A DNA stretch of 64,000 bases from Icerya purchasi (GCA_039619475.1 CM077116.1:9286501-9350500), one strand, 5' to 3'. Positions 1-12,574 are shown, counted from the first letter of the stretch. The notes: generated by a model from the letters alone, not told the origin. Numbers and translations: made by a program.

Positions 1-2150
1 ATTGAAAATTTTCTTTTACAATGGCCGATCGGAGGAGTTGTATAGAAGGGCAGTCAAATCAGTTGATACTCTTCTTACTCTAGCATTATTGACCGAAGGT
101 CGCTGGTTTTGCGAAATTGTTTCCTTCAAGTATCTGAAATTGAGAAAAGAACTGATCTAAAATTTTCAGATTCATTAGACATCCCGTAAGTCCATTGTGA
201 ACCTTACTTTTTATTACATCTAGGTGGCAAACACGAGGTGGTTTTTTAACAGCACCGAGCTTGATCTACTTTTATTATTCCCGACTGGATCGCATGCCGC
301 ACCGGTCGGCAACTCGTGCGTCTGTCATTCGGTACAGCGCAGTTTATCACTTTCCGTTTAATGTGCGTGTGTAGTGTACAGTTTGTCTTATTTGACAATT
401 ACTGTTGCGCTGTTTAAAAATGATTGAAACTTATAGCACCTTCGGTGAAAAGTAAGAAAATTTTATAGATTGATAGAACAAAAACTCGAGACAATTAACA
501 GGACAAAGACGAAAGGTATTATTGAACAGGTAACAGAGTAGAAAATTTTATTATGGAAAAATGGGTGAAGCTTTGATGGCTTGGTTTGCACGGTTCAAGA
601 CACATTTTGCACTGTTGTAATGAATTCAACGAAGGGGACTCGGATTTCGCAGCAAGTGTCTGTTGGCTAGACCGATGGAAGAGATGGTAATGGTAGTCAT
701 TTATTCACAGTGGATAATTTGGAAGAAATGGAAGCATTTAATCCTGTTTTGTTGTAAAACACGATTATTAGGTTCGTGACGTGTAAAATTGTAATGACGT
801 TTAGTAGGCTTGTTTTCAATATCTTCCTATTTCTGCCGACCCGTTTACGAGCTAGTGACTTTACCGTAATTCTGTTTAGCGATTTTCAATTCATGATGCC
901 CTTATGTGGTTAATTTATTTCGACAATTTTTCAATGAATTACAATGACCGCTACATTTCTATAAATTAAAGTTTAACGCGTGCTATTCAAGACAAAACAA
1001 AGGCAAAAAAAAAAAAACATTTGTAAGTGGAAAAAGTTTTGTTGCTCTTATAATTACAATTATTTTACGTTCATTGAGGACGTACTATATTTCCCGTTCT
1101 CCATAATAATAATAGTACTAGTAAAAATAATAATAACATTAATAATAATAATAATAGTGTCTATTGTCGCGTAAGGCTCGGAAGACCAACCAGCATCGGG
1201 ATTAGAGATGGCTGTTATAATTTACGTCAATATACGCGGTCACAGATAGGCGATATGAAATTAATGACGAGTGGTGCGAGGCTCGGAATGAGAAGCGGCC
1301 TGCCTGCGGAGCCGGACGGAAAAACTAATGGCTCTCTCCGCGTCTGTGTATAAATTAAAGACAGCTTGAACGGGCTGCCCATTTGAAACTAATGATAGTC
1401 GCTATAATACGGAAACGGTAAAGGGAGTGTTGAACAAAGCTTTTAAAGGCTTTGCCGCTTCAGCGTTCCAGTACACCTTGGGCCGTTATCAAAGTATGAA
1501 AGTTCAATAACTGTGGCCGCTATTTCGGGTCGTGTCGCTCTGTATAAAGCGGACCAGCACCGGTACTGGTCAGATGGCAGAGTTTCTAGGCGAAAAATGT
1601 ATCCGAATGAAAATGACAGATAAAGCCTAAAGCTTTCGCCGCTTAGGGGAAAAATGTACCGGCTAACGATAATACGGTGCCGAGTAGAGTTCTATTTATA
1701 CCGTGGCAGATTGTAAGTGTAACCTACTGATGACAAGTCTTTTATCTGATGGCCTGACATTACCGGAACAACAGAGCTCATGTTTATTACGATAATTTAT
1801 TTCCGAACATTGGCTCTCCCTTTCCCACATGTACATGGCTATCGTGACCGGCGCGCTACAGCACGGCCAGCTTATCTTAATCACTATATTTCAGCCTTTG
1901 AAGTAGTTCATTTTTTCTTGCAACTTCCATTTATTCATATGGAACTTCTATTTTGATGTCGGCAATTACCCAGTATTTCTTTAAATAAGGCCCACTTTCC
2001 TAAACCGTCACATTCGAGTGAGCTTTATCGGTTAATATTTGTGAATGTTGTCCGGTGCAGTTACCCGATGCATCCCGGTAACCTGAGTAAAATCTGTTTT
2101 TCTCAATAATCAGTTCTCCCTTACTTTTTCATTTGATTCCGCTCGTGATT
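1..2150. other. Noncoding AT-rich DNA, no gene recognised
   Basis: Stop codons are frequent in all six frames and no protein family is recognisable. The stretch holds an A-run at about 1006-1017 and an (AAT)-type microsatellite at about 1105-1157. The second half (about 1190-1900) has more balanced base composition with plentiful CpG but shows no exon-like unit. A short match to the SINE-1 body lies at 165-207 and is listed separately. Confidence 0.6.
165..207 (+). repeat. Possible fragment of SINE-1 body
   Basis: This piece reads TCATTAGACAT then TCCATTGTGAACCTTAC. It resembles the body of the SINE-1 copy at 54.6 kb, where CCATTAGGC is followed by TTCATTGTGAACCTTAAC. The shared core CATTGTGAACCTTA also occurs, reverse-complemented, in the copy at 8.5 kb. 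The match is short, so it could be chance or a relic. Confidence 0.35.
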
Positions 2151-2151
2151 C

Positions 2152-2204
2152 ATTTCCTCTCTCTCTCTCTCTCCCTCTCTTTCTATATATATATATATAT
2201 ATAT
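2152..2204. repeat. (CT)n then (TA)n compound microsatellite
   Basis: An uninterrupted CT tract passes through a pyrimidine spacer into a TA tract. The same (CT)n-(TA)n arrangement recurs at 54.54 kb next to a SINE. Confidence 0.9.
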
Positions 2205-5140
2205 TTGCTGTTCTTGGAGCTATCGCGACTTTCGTGTTCTACATTCTGTCGCTAACGCTTTCGGTTTTATTAATTCGTTTTTGTACATTTTTCAAATTAA
2301 CATAAAAAAGGGGATCGCGAAAATTACATTACGTTTTTTTTGTAAGTGGATTTTATAAATAGAGTTAAATAGCAAAATTATCGAACAAATTTATGTGTGT
2401 AAATACAGTATACTGGAAGAGACATCATAGGTCTTGCATATAATTGAGTTAGGTACTCATTTCAAAAAAAGTTGACAGCTATTTTAAACGTAGCAGACGT
2501 TCTATATGCAAGTTTTGTCGCTTCCACTGTCACACTAGGGATGACTATAGTGATACTCCGTAAATGTGCCTTTAGCGACACTTGTCAGACCAAAAGTAGT
2601 AAATTCTTAAAAATATCAAAGGCCGTACTACTCAAAGCTTGTGCCTTGTGAACAGTGACGCAATAAATCGAAATTAAAAAAAGCTTTTTTATCCTCCGTG
2701 TGACTGTCATATAGAATAAACAGTATCTATATTACTAAATTATATAATGAATTGGCTAGGCAAAAAAATAAAAGTAAAAGAAGTAAATAAATGCAATAAA
2801 CCTTGGGAAACCCTCAAATGTATAAAAACCAGGAATTCGGCAACTTAAACAAGCACGATGAAAATATTACAAAGAGTAACCTACTATATACAAATGACTA
2901 AATATATTACCAGAATTTTTTAAGAAACTGACCCTTAATAAGAAAGCAACTAAAATAGAAGTAAAAAATGGTGGAGATCATGGACAACGATGTTAACATA
3001 ATAAAATCTACGCGGTTATGTGTGTAGATATAAACGCGTATTGGAATACTTTAAAGATGGGTGTTTATAAGTAATAATATATATTAAGAACAAAATCAGG
3101 TACAGAGTACATAAACTAAGGTTATAAAAGTTTTATCGAGATAACTCTGTATTCATGTTTCCGTTGTAACAATAATTTTAAGTAACTTTGTATGATATTT
3201 ATAAATATGCGTTCTTTTTAGGACCCTGTCGACAAGCCTTACGCTTGGCGGAATCTTCAAACGCAATACACGTGTTTAAAAAATAAAAAAGTGTAGGTCT
3301 CTATTATTTTGACTTTCTTTTTAATGATACTAGTTTGTTTTGCTGTTTTTTTTTTCACTCGGAAATAGGTCTATATTAATTTTTCTCTAAAAAATCCAGC
3401 GACACAATACTTCATTTCTATTCAGATAATTCTGTAATTTTAATACTAATAATTTTCATACATAATGTACATTTCCATTTTAATGTTTTCAAATTATTAC
3501 ACATTTAGGTTTAACATTTAGCGTAGGACGGTCATAATATTTCTTCATTTTTTTTCATTTCCCATGCATAATCCCCTAACAATAAATTATTTTGTAGTAA
3601 TGACTCTTGTTCAGTTTTGGATCGTGTTTTGATCTTACGCTCCTGCAATTTTAAAATATTCGATGAAATTCCCTCCGCCAATTTCTTCTCCGTTCTCGAG
3701 ACTATTGATGCACTGCTAACGAGTATTTGGATCGAATTTTTTCTAACTTTATTGCTGCCTCCGTGATTTCACGCTACCACGCTGCTGAAGAAGAATGGGG
3801 ATCTTCATAGGTGTTATGCGCGGATCAAAGGAGGAAAAAAAGAACAAGTCTTTCCTGTTTGAAGTCGGTAATAATAATGATTTTTAAATTAAGCATTAAT
3901 TTTTGCTTACATTCGTTTTTGTTGAGCAAATTTGGGCGTGTCACGGGCGAATTTTAATTTCTTCTTAGAAATATAAAAAATTTCGGCTAGTAATCTTCGG
4001 CATCCCGCGGTTAGTGAAAAAATGTTTTGTTCAAAATCGAGGTATGCGCGCATGTTTCGTAGAATTACAAAGGGCTTTTGGAAATTGTCAAACATGACAC
4101 GATGTCTGAAACGAAGCAACCGAATTGCGACGAATCGGAAATGTGCGCCATCAGCAAAAGGCTATGCGGTGCGCTAGGAAAAAATCGAGCCATTGAAAAA
4201 TTGAACGAGCGGCAATCGACGTTGTCAATGTGCGTTCCGAGTTCACATCTGGCGTATTGGTAAGCGATATTGGAATTTGCGGATGATACTACTGCCGCGT
4301 AGCTGGTTCAATCTTACGAAGATAAATAATACGTGAAGACCTGCCAGATGGAATGGGAATTAAAATTAATTTTACCAAAAAATAAGTATACAGGAAATGA
4401 AGAAATCGCGAACAGAGAAGGTTTTATCTTTCGAATATTCAAGAAGCTGAATGACAAGTTGAATTGGACGTGGAAGTGATAAGCGTAGAGTAGTAATTCT
4501 TGAAATTCAGAAGTGTGCTATGCAGTTGCAACATTAATACAGATTTAAAGTGTTACATCTGATCACATCTGCCGTATAATGCAGCTGAATGGAAGAAATT
4601 CGAGGGCTATCGACGGCTGTTTGACAATTAGATACAGAAATGCTACATCGATCACAAAAGAAAAAAGAACTACGATTAACGAGGTGGGCCAAGTTTATTA
4701 TTATCTGGGACACCACATTATGGGAGGAGACAACTATACTGCATAATGCAAAGGGAAGTAGTAAGAGTCGGTGGACCGGGGAGACTGAAACACAAACTCA
4801 ACAGGTATTAGCGATGTGAAATTATGTAAGAAGTTGGTCACCAACATCGAGCGGACGACACAAGTAATTACGCTGCCCCTTTGCCCCTTGAATAAGCGGC
4901 GACACTGTTCTCGTTCTTGAGCTTTACGTTGAAAGTGTAGAATTGCCAAAATTGTAAAATACAGCTGGCGCTCAACTAGGAGACCCTGCGTGACCAGTCG
5001 ATTTCAAAGAACGCCCATTTTGACCGGATCTTTTATTAAAGCTTTTTGCTGCAATATTTTTATGATTACACTTAATTTAACCAGAAATGGTTAAAAAAGC
5101 GAACATTCGCGTAAGAATATCGAATTATTTAATAAAAATA
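2205..5140. other. Noncoding AT-rich DNA, one weak exon-like acceptor
   Basis: No recognisable gene. At 3223 a pyrimidine-rich TTCTTTTTAG precedes about 24 open codons starting GACCCTGTCGAC, but no good donor or polyadenylation context follows. The purine-rich part at 4.0-4.95 kb gives several 60-70 residue open frames on both strands. None resembles a known domain, and they overlap one another as chance frames do. Confidence 0.5.
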
Positions 5141-5214
5141 ATGCAAAACACAAAAAAGTCCTAAGAATAAAATATTAAATACGGAAGTTAAAAGAAAACA
5201 AAAAAAAAAAAAAA

Positions 5215-5625
5215 CATCGACTTCAAGTAAAATAAGAAGATAATATATAGGCCTTATATTATACAGTAATAATAAAACTTAAGGGACATACCATGATAAA
5301 TCTTATGCTACATTAATACCTTAATTGGAGTTTCGGTGCGCCGAATTAAAATTATAAAACCATTTAGCGAATATATTTAATGCGGTTTTTAATTATTATT
5401 GCAATTTGTGATTTTTATGCTGACTCTAATTAGGGTCATATCGTAGTATTCCCTTTAAGTTTCATATTTTACCGTATAAGATATATAAGTATAATTTTTT
5501 TTTTCTTTTTAGCGTATTTTCATTAAATTAGTAAATCTTCGGGTATAAAAAACATTTCATTTCACAATTTTTAGCATAATATTTTAACTTTTTTTGTGTT
5601 TTGCTAAAAATCAACTTTTTTAAAA
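5215..5625 (+). repeat. Dispersed repeat family B, copy 1
   Basis: It aligns by eye with 18,165-19,095. Shared blocks in the same order include TTAATTGGAGTT, the 20-base block at 5381-5400 that begins TGCGGTTTTTAATTATTATT, TTGCAATTTGTGATTT, CATATTTTACCGTA followed by AAGATATATA, the T-rich CTTTTTAGCGT segment, AACATTTCATTTC and TTTTTAGCATAAT. In this copy the segment after AAGATATATA is short and continuous, so it represents the unoccupied state of the site that carries an insertion in copy 2. No coding capacity. Probably a non-autonomous DNA element. Confidence 0.6.
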
Positions 5626-5639
5626 AGTGACGAGTTTTT

Positions 5640-7080
5640 TAATTTGCGTTACGGCGGTTTAAAATTCGTTCCTTTTTTTTTATTCGAATGTCTTTTGATA
5701 ATTGTTGACAATACTGTAATTTTCCTAAATTACGTTTCCGTCTTTAGTATTGATAATATTTCAAGTCAATCGCGTCCATTATATCAAGTAAAAAAGATCA
5801 TTTATATAGAGACACTATACTTTTTCAAGTAGGCTAGAAACGATAATATTTTAGAAATATAATCTCATCTTTAGTACTAGAATAGAGTAAAGAAAAATAC
5901 GATCAATAAAGATGAATATGTAACATTCACGAAAATATTTCAGCGAGATCCGAAATATTTCAGCTATGAAAGAACCGAAAAATAGATATCGGCGCAAAGT
6001 TGAACGTATTACATCTGAAATAGAATATTCTCAAAAACGTGTCCAGCATATCTACTTGACGTAGATTTATAATTTATGCTTTGAAGTTTTATTCGTTTTT
6101 ATTAACTACAAAATTATTCACCCGTCTGCATGTAAAATTGATAGTTTTCCTTTACAAAAAGAAAATGAAGTTTGACACCTGATCGGCATAATTTTTTTTT
6201 TTTTTTGGGGGGGGGGTTACAACAAAGGATTGTTGTAGTGGAGGAATTACCGCTGGAAAAAGCACTGTACGGACCCGGAAAAGACGCAAGATTTTCGAAT
6301 ACAAAAGAGAACGTTTGCTAGCAGGAGCCGAACAACAGTAGTCGACGAAAACAACATGGTTTACGTCGCATACGAGATATGAATTAGTGTTGCGGAGGGA
6401 ACAAATAGGGAAAAAACGAAAGGCGAGGAAGAAGAGAATGATTAATTCTTAATCTGATTAAGCAGGCAATAGTAGAACGACGACTGAACAAAATGAAGAA
6501 AAAACCAACGCTGGGGACTGTCAGCTGTATGAGAAGATAGTGTTGCTTTTTTTTTTCGTTTTTTTTTTTATTTTCTTACTTTAACGATAATTTTGTAGAT
6601 TGTTACAATAAAAAGTTAAAAAATCACGGAAATAGTTAAAACGTCGTGTTTAATTTTTTGATAATCGTGAGGTCAAATATTTTTGTGAATCTGCGAATAT
6701 ATTTCTGTTATTTGCGATTTTATATTTTTAATTGCAAAATTTGTACACTGTTTCTTCCGGAATGCCAACTGCACGTTGGGTGTCGTTGTTTCCTGCGGAT
6801 TTCACTTAAAATGTTTTAAATCAATTTTCTGTCCCAGTACTTGTCTGTTTTCGTCCGATAAAAAGGATTATCCGATGTTCCGGCTGAAAAAAAGTTGAAC
6901 ACCGCTAATATAGCGAAGAAACGGAAGAAATTTAAATCGCTAGTTAGCGTAAAAAGGAAGCAAAAAAAAAACAAAAAACAAAAAAAAAACAAAAAAAAAC
7001 AAAAAAAAACGGTGGATCCATTTTTGACAATCAGCGAACACATGGAGTGTCCAGTGTACAAAATATATGAACATATATAT
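5640..7080. other. Noncoding AT-rich DNA with homopolymer runs
   Basis: No gene recognised. Notable simple sequence: a T-run leading into a G-run at about 6192-6217, T-runs near 6550-6575, and an A-rich tract interrupted by single C residues at about 6961-7008. That last tract creates lysine-rich frames on the plus strand and phenylalanine-rich frames on the minus strand, which are composition artefacts. Confidence 0.6.
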
Positions 7081-8480
7081 GTTCCCGAAGGGAATCGGAC
7101 GATTGCTCCGGCTTATCCGAAGAAGGAGGAGGAGGCGGACGAGGAGGCAGTGGACCGCGGCCGTTTTTGAGATGGCCTCTAATTGGGGTTTATAAAATAG
7201 GGGGAAGGGGAAATGTTCCGAAAGAATTGAATTAACCGAAGCGAATAACTCGGATAAATCGCGGGATTTAAACGCGAGCTGCGTGATTCGCAAAAATGTC
7301 GCCGTGCCGCTATCGGATCCCGCTCAATCGAACGCAGTATGCAAAGCCGAATTAGCGGACAACGAGCGGGAAAAGAGGTTTTGACCGCGCCTCAGAATGC
7401 GGTCCAACGGAGTGACAGCGGGCAGCGGCGATCTCCCGTACGAGCCGGAAGTACCGGGAAGCTGGTTAGCGGTAGCGAAATTTTCATCGGACGGCCGTGA
7501 CGCAATCGACCGGCTAAATTGTCGAATTTTCCAGCGAGTCCGGCTTTTTGTGTTTGCTTTTCGCGTTATAACACCGGCCGATAATGAACTATAAATTCGG
7601 CGCTACTTTTCCCGTTACACGTGCTCCGTTTTCGAACGACCGGTATGGTTAAAGGTTTCTTTCGAATTTTCTTAACTTGCCGCCGCGATATCCATTGCGC
7701 AGCTTGAATCGACTGGTAATTTTACCGGCGCGTCTCTCTGGCAGCAACATCGCACTCTGTTCTTAAGAGCCAGTCGCTTGAGAAACTCCTCGGCTAGATT
7801 GCGATGTGATGACCGAGTTTCTCTCGATTTGACGTCGGCGAAGAGTGGGGAATTCTGTATGCGGCACTTCAAAGGTATACCGCTTCGGCTATTTCAGCTC
7901 GGATGCGGAATTCCTGAAGATGAGCGAATAATTTTGAAACAGCCAGCGGTGCAAGAACATCTCGTCTAATGAGCGGAGGCCTGAGCCGTTTGCCTCTCTT
8001 TCCGTTGTTCTCATGTGACACGGATTACCTAGGCATCTTCATTCTCCCGTTTATCGAATTTATTGAATTTCGGTTCCTTCCTATCTAACAGCAGCTTTAA
8101 TCTTGTTTATCAACAGATGCAGGACGTTCGAACGCTTTTTCTCGTTACTGCAGCGTTCTCCGGATGAACGAGAGGCTGTACCGATTTATCGTTAATTCCG
8201 GTCAAGCGTAAGCGATACAGTCGAAATGCACTAAATCTTGATCCTCCGTACACTCACGGCTTGCTCCTTGTTGTTTTATATTCTTCTCTTCATCTTACTT
8301 TGCCGGAGCTTATTCGCGGATTTGCCCTACTTCCCAGTTTTTTTTTTCTTCCATCGTCACGCATTTAACGCGATAGATGTGACCTTTTTTAGTTCGTACG
8401 CAATTTTACGATTTTTAAAAATCCTAAACATTAATATTACTTATATTATTTCGCGGACTTTTGAAAAATATCCATTTATT
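7080..8480. other. CpG-rich, balanced-composition island without a recognisable gene
   Basis: Base composition shifts to about half GC with many CpG dinucleotides, including a purine-rich GAGGAGGAGGCGGACGAGG stretch near 7126 and CCGCGGCC near 7155. Several 60-66 codon frames exist on both strands but resemble no protein. It could be regulatory or former exonic DNA. Confidence 0.4.
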
Positions 8481-8490
8481 TGCGTGAATG

Positions 8491-8690
8491 AGTAAAGTTT
8501 AAGACCCTTAACAGGGCGTCAGGATTGTGAAGTTAAGGTTCACAATGGGCCTAATGGAACTAAAGAGAATATTAAGGGGTCAGTTTCTTTCTTTCGACTG
8601 CCTTTTCTTTCCAGATTTTCCTGGTAACTAATTATTTCGGGCGGGGTAAACTTGGGATGCGGGACAAGTCTCGAACCCAAACTGGATTTC
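8491..8690 (-). repeat. tRNA-derived SINE family 1, copy at 8.5 kb
   Basis: On the minus strand a B-box-like GGGTTCGAGACTTGTC (complement of about 8667-8682) is followed by a body that aligns with the plus strand at 54.6 kb. Shared blocks are the AATTATT region, a purine-rich segment complementary to CTTTTCTTTCC, GGCC/CCC then ATTCTC, CCATTAGGCC, CATTGTGAACCTTAACTTC, GACGCCCTGT and a tail ending in ACTTTAC. The A-box half of the tRNA-like head is absent or too diverged to see. RNA polymerase III transcription is the family norm. This copy is old and mildly diverged. Confidence 0.6.
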
Positions 8691-10600
8691 GAGAGAGTGG
8701 TAAATACTCCCCCTTATTAGCCACGATACGAGACGAGGCAACGATTGAAAAAGCACGAAAGACAACGAAACGGAAGAAGAAGCAAAATATCGAATCGACG
8801 ATACGGCGTGTATGTGTCACCTGACCAAATAAAGTTCTCGAATAATATCAGCGGGAAAGGAATATTTCGAGTTGATTTTTCCGGCGAATAAAGTTCCGAA
8901 CAAACACCGTTAAAAACTAATAGCCGGTGGTGATTATTAATTGATTTTAAAGCATTTTCTCAAGGATACTGCGTTGTTAAAATATCAACTATATTTATTT
9001 TTTAAACCATTATTTAGGCTTTCTGATGATGGTTAGTGTAGTCCGTTCGAAATGTCAAAAATTAAAATATATATATATCTATTATTTTAACGCGGTATCT
9101 GTGAAAATTATAAATACCGCCGTTTTCGATGATCATTCTCGCGCACGTGATTCTCACTGGTCGAAAAATAAAAATGATTCCTATTTAGCGGTTTATCGAA
9201 TTCATGCGCGAGGCACGTCTCAATTTAGATCTAGCAGGTCGAAATAATAGTAGTATAATAGTATACGTGCATGGCGCCATGTTGAACATGGCACTACGTT
9301 TTTCTTTATTTAGTGAAAAACCTACGTTGCCTAACGTGTGGCGTTAATCGGAGTTTCGGCTAATTTTGCTGCGATTGTTCTAATAATGTGCGTGGTGTTA
9401 TATTTAGGTGGCAAAACTTTTGAAATAGCGCGCGAATCGGAGCCGATTATCGGGAAATGTTCTCGCAACCGGAAAAAATAATCGGTCGAACTTTGACTTA
9501 ATTTGCGTATGTGTCGCTGAAATTGTATTCATTCGTCGAAATGTTTGATTCGGTCATGTGGATGATAAAGGTAGCCACGCTGAAGACGGCAGACAGTAGT
9601 GTGTAATGCTGTCGAAAGGCGAGACCGCGGTAAAGATTGAACGTCCGCGAAGGTGGCGCGTGTTAGTTCGATTAAAATTATCATTAAATGGATTTCGTTC
9701 GGCTCTCAGTAGGAATTATCGGCGCGTAAATTCCCGACAAAGAATGGAGCTTTTTAACAAGTAAGCAGACAGCAGCTGGCTGTGGAAAAAGCTGCGATAG
9801 GAGCGAACGCTAGAACAAAAGCTGCTTGTTTGGCGGGGGCCGGTTCACAAATTTAATGTAAACGACGAGTTCTCTCTTCTTCTGCTGTTAACGAGGAAGC
9901 GCGATGCTGGCTGTTCCGTCGTCTGCCGTTGATGTTGTTGTTACCGCTGCTGTTGCTGTTACTGAGGCGTTCCATATGAGAATAGCAGCCGGCGTCAGTG
10001 CTTCTTTTGTAAAGGAAAATAAAGGAGTACAAAGGGGCGAAGAAGAGGAAGCTAAAGGAGAAAGCGATACACTCGGGGAGAAAAAAATTATTTTTTGAAT
10101 TATTCAGAGCAAACGGAGCTCGTCGACTTCGGATTCTTTTCCCCGGTTTCGTATTATTACTACCTTAATGGGTTTTGTATTATAATAATAAGCTCTTCCG
10201 ACGACGAGCACGACGAAGACAAAGTCGATAGTCTGTCGCAGCTCATTCGCTGCAGTACGTTACAACGATCATTCGCCGTTCTACTCGCGTCGTTCGCAAT
10301 TTCGCTAATTGGAAAACGAATCTGAGCAAGGCCGTTCTCTTTCGGCTAAGCTCGAACTTTACAACTACGCAATTAGGCTAAAACTCTAACCATCGCACAG
10401 AAACCACCATGATAACTTATTATTATTATTATTATTATTTGTTATTATTATTCTACTGTCAATCAGTTCCGGAAAGTAGATAGCATGAAGCTTCTTTCAT
10501 ATTTTTAATATATGTATCATCTCTTAGGGTATTTCACGCTAAATCGGTCACGTCACGCCGAGTCAGGCTTATTTTCAACGAAGTCGGTTTAAAGGATTTT
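8691..10600. other. Noncoding DNA of mixed composition
   Basis: No gene recognised. It alternates AT-rich stretches with CpG-containing segments (about 9540-10300). A codon-repeat-like GTTGTTGTTACCGCTGCTG run at about 9930-9962 yields an alanine/valine-rich frame with no family resemblance. Small microsatellites: (TA)n at 9069-9077 and (TTA)n at about 10,419-10,450. Confidence 0.5.
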
Positions 10601-10610
10601 CATTTTCAGC

Positions 10611-10720
10611 TATAAACGTGGTAGTGTGACTTGAATCCGGAACGAGGCTAGTCTCGATAATCTGTGACACCTCTGATTTGGTAGCCAGGCTTCTTAATCA
10701 CTAAGCTATACCAATACATT
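10611..10720 (-). repeat. tRNA-like head of SINE family 1
   Basis: Read on the minus strand, an A-box-like TAGCTTAGTGATTAAG is followed about 44 nt later by a B-box-like ATTATCGAGACTAG, which is the spacing of a tRNA-type internal promoter. The segment after the B box (CTCGTTCCGGATTC) matches CTCGTTCCAGGTCCGAAT of the copy at 54.6 kb, which places this as the 5' head of the same family. It does not fold as a clean tRNA with paired acceptor ends, so a functional tRNA gene is unlikely. Confidence 0.6.
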
Positions 10721-10952
10721 ATTTAAAGTTTTTTAAAAATATATTTCTTTTCTTCGCTCCCGACCTCTCCTCCTGCAACACTTTTGTCATTATTCCTAAA
10801 ATCTCATACTCTTCCTCGTTTCATCACCCCCCATTTCGATTGCTCTTACGAAGTTTCCCGAAAAGTTTATTAAAAACAAAACAAACCGTTTAGTCGAGTT
10901 CCACAAATTCGCCGCATTGTTACGATTATATGTCATTTATCAATAAAAAATT

Positions 10953-11306
10953 CTACATTTCAGCCGATTCGTTAAAAATGATGCTTTCCTTTAACATCTC
11001 TGTAACATGCCTGCGAATTTTGCTTATTTTATTATCGGCCTCTTCCAGTGCGGAATTGTAACGTTTTTCTTCTACTCTGTTAACTCTTTCTAGGTTTACC
11101 TTAAGCGATTCCTGCCATGGAACTCTTTAATATTTTATCAGAATAATCTCTTTTTTCCTTAACTCTGCCTCGATTTTTCTTTGTCCCTTTAATCTTTCTT
11201 TGATCAGTTTTACCCTATAGACGATAATGGTCCAATTTTTCTGGTAAATTATTTTTGAAAATTTCCTTTCACTTATATATTGTTCCATTAGCGCTTTTGA
11301 GCGCAT
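10953..11306 (-). pseudogene. Decayed lysine/glutamate-rich reading frame, one internal stop
   Basis: On the minus strand an ATG at 11306 opens a frame of 118 codons broken by only one in-frame TAA (11129-11127) before a TAG at 10955-10953. The first 59 residues include YQKNWTIIVYRVKLIKERLK and KIEAELRKKEI. The part after the stop includes PWQESLKVNLERVNRVEEKR and ADNKISKIRRHVTEMLKES. The spacing of charged and hydrophobic residues looks like amphipathic helix or coiled coil. In DNA this AT-rich, so long a frame with one stop suggests former coding sequence, for example a transposon ORF1 or a lost exon. I do not recognise the protein. Chance is possible because A-rich strands favour K and E codons. 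Confidence 0.35.
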
Positions 11307-11412
11307 TTGTGGAATTCAGTGATAATAATAATAACCATTAAACAAAATAAATTTCCTTCTACTTTTGTTTCACTCTTTTCTCGAACTATTTTCATTTCCC
11401 ACCGATAAATGT

Positions 11413-11700
11413 TTACGATATATATTAATTACAACGTAATTCTTAGGCTACCTCCCATTAGAAAAAATTTCCCAAAAAAATGTCCCAATTTTATGTCACG
11501 TTTGTTATATTTTATAGGATTTTTGTGATTATGTTATTATATTCATATGGACCGATTTTTCGATCTTTCTACACAAGGTATAGAAGAGAAAGAGACAGAA
11601 ATGTGAGCAACAGGGGTCAAGTGGCACAGCCCCTTGCGGGGCCAAAATGGCCGAGTTATATATATATATATATATATGTATATGAATATATCTATATATC
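11413..11700 (+). mobile_element. Repeat family A, copy 1 (short form)
   Basis: It begins in a TA tract with TTAATTACAACGTAATTCTTAG, continues through the family's ATGTCCCAATTTTATGT unit, CGTTTGTTATATTTT and AGGATTTTTGTGATTATG, then GGTATAGAAGAGAAAGAGACA. It ends with GCACAGCCCCTTGCGGGGCC and AAAATGGCCGAGTTA running into (TA)n. Compared with copies 2 and 3 it lacks about 150 bp of the middle, including the second arm of the internal inverted repeat. The GGCCAAAATGGCC motif can form a small hairpin. No protein is encoded. It is non-autonomous. Confidence 0.7.
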
Positions 11701-11739
11701 TCTTGTGGCTAACGTCTTAAAATATCGGTACTTAAAATT

Positions 11740-12537
11740 GTAGCTCTGATCATGGTTACTCCGATAAAATTGCTGCTAAAGTATAACAAAGCATCTTTCA
11801 ATATGTAATTTCGTAGGTATGGCCTGTTTACTGGGAAATGTAACATATTCCGGCATATGTATCTAAATTTGCTACATTATCCGTAGTTGTCCGTAGTACG
11901 AATTTCACAGAAGCAGGGGCCGGATTATTAGCATGTTACGTAGCAATAGCTTATTTGTAATTTATTGCATACTGTGCGATTCGCTTCGATATGACTAACG
12001 TGTAGAAATTTAGTCTTTTTCCCAGGATTTGTCCCGATAGTGCTCGCCTTTTGGCTAGTGTCTACCTTCAATAATATAGTTTCCCGAATTATGCTGTAAT
12101 TTTTGTCGGAGCCCCGTGTAAACATTGTTTCAGTTATGAATTTCAGAGATGGTATAAATAATATTCTGGCTGTCGACTGGTTAATAAAATTAACATAAAT
12201 AATTACGATTTTTATTTACATTTTTTAACTGTTCTCTCGAAAGGAAAAAAAACAAGGCTCCTAGGATTTTTATTCGTACTTTTGTACGCGTTTAATTCAT
12301 TATTTTACTTTATTTTTGATTGAAAATATAAAGCGGCTGACTGTGGTTAAAAAGAAAGTAAGGTAAAGGTTTTCGGCTAGTTCGAAAATGTATATCGCTA
12401 ACTTTTGTGTGAGAACGTATTTTAGCTGAAACAATTTAAAATACGCAATATAAGCGTGAATCGGATATATTTCAGCCGAGTATCAGAGGTAATTTTAAGT
12501 CGGTTACATAGAAAATTTTAAGAGAAAATGCTGTAAT

Positions 12538-12574
<37 letters not shown>

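Noticed and set aside
6895..7170. Lysine-rich 91-codon frame
   Set aside because: Most of it comes from the A-rich interrupted tract at 6961-7008.
10611..10720. Functional tRNA gene
   Set aside because: A and B boxes are present, but acceptor-stem pairing and a clean anticodon arm are not, and the sequence matches a dispersed SINE family.
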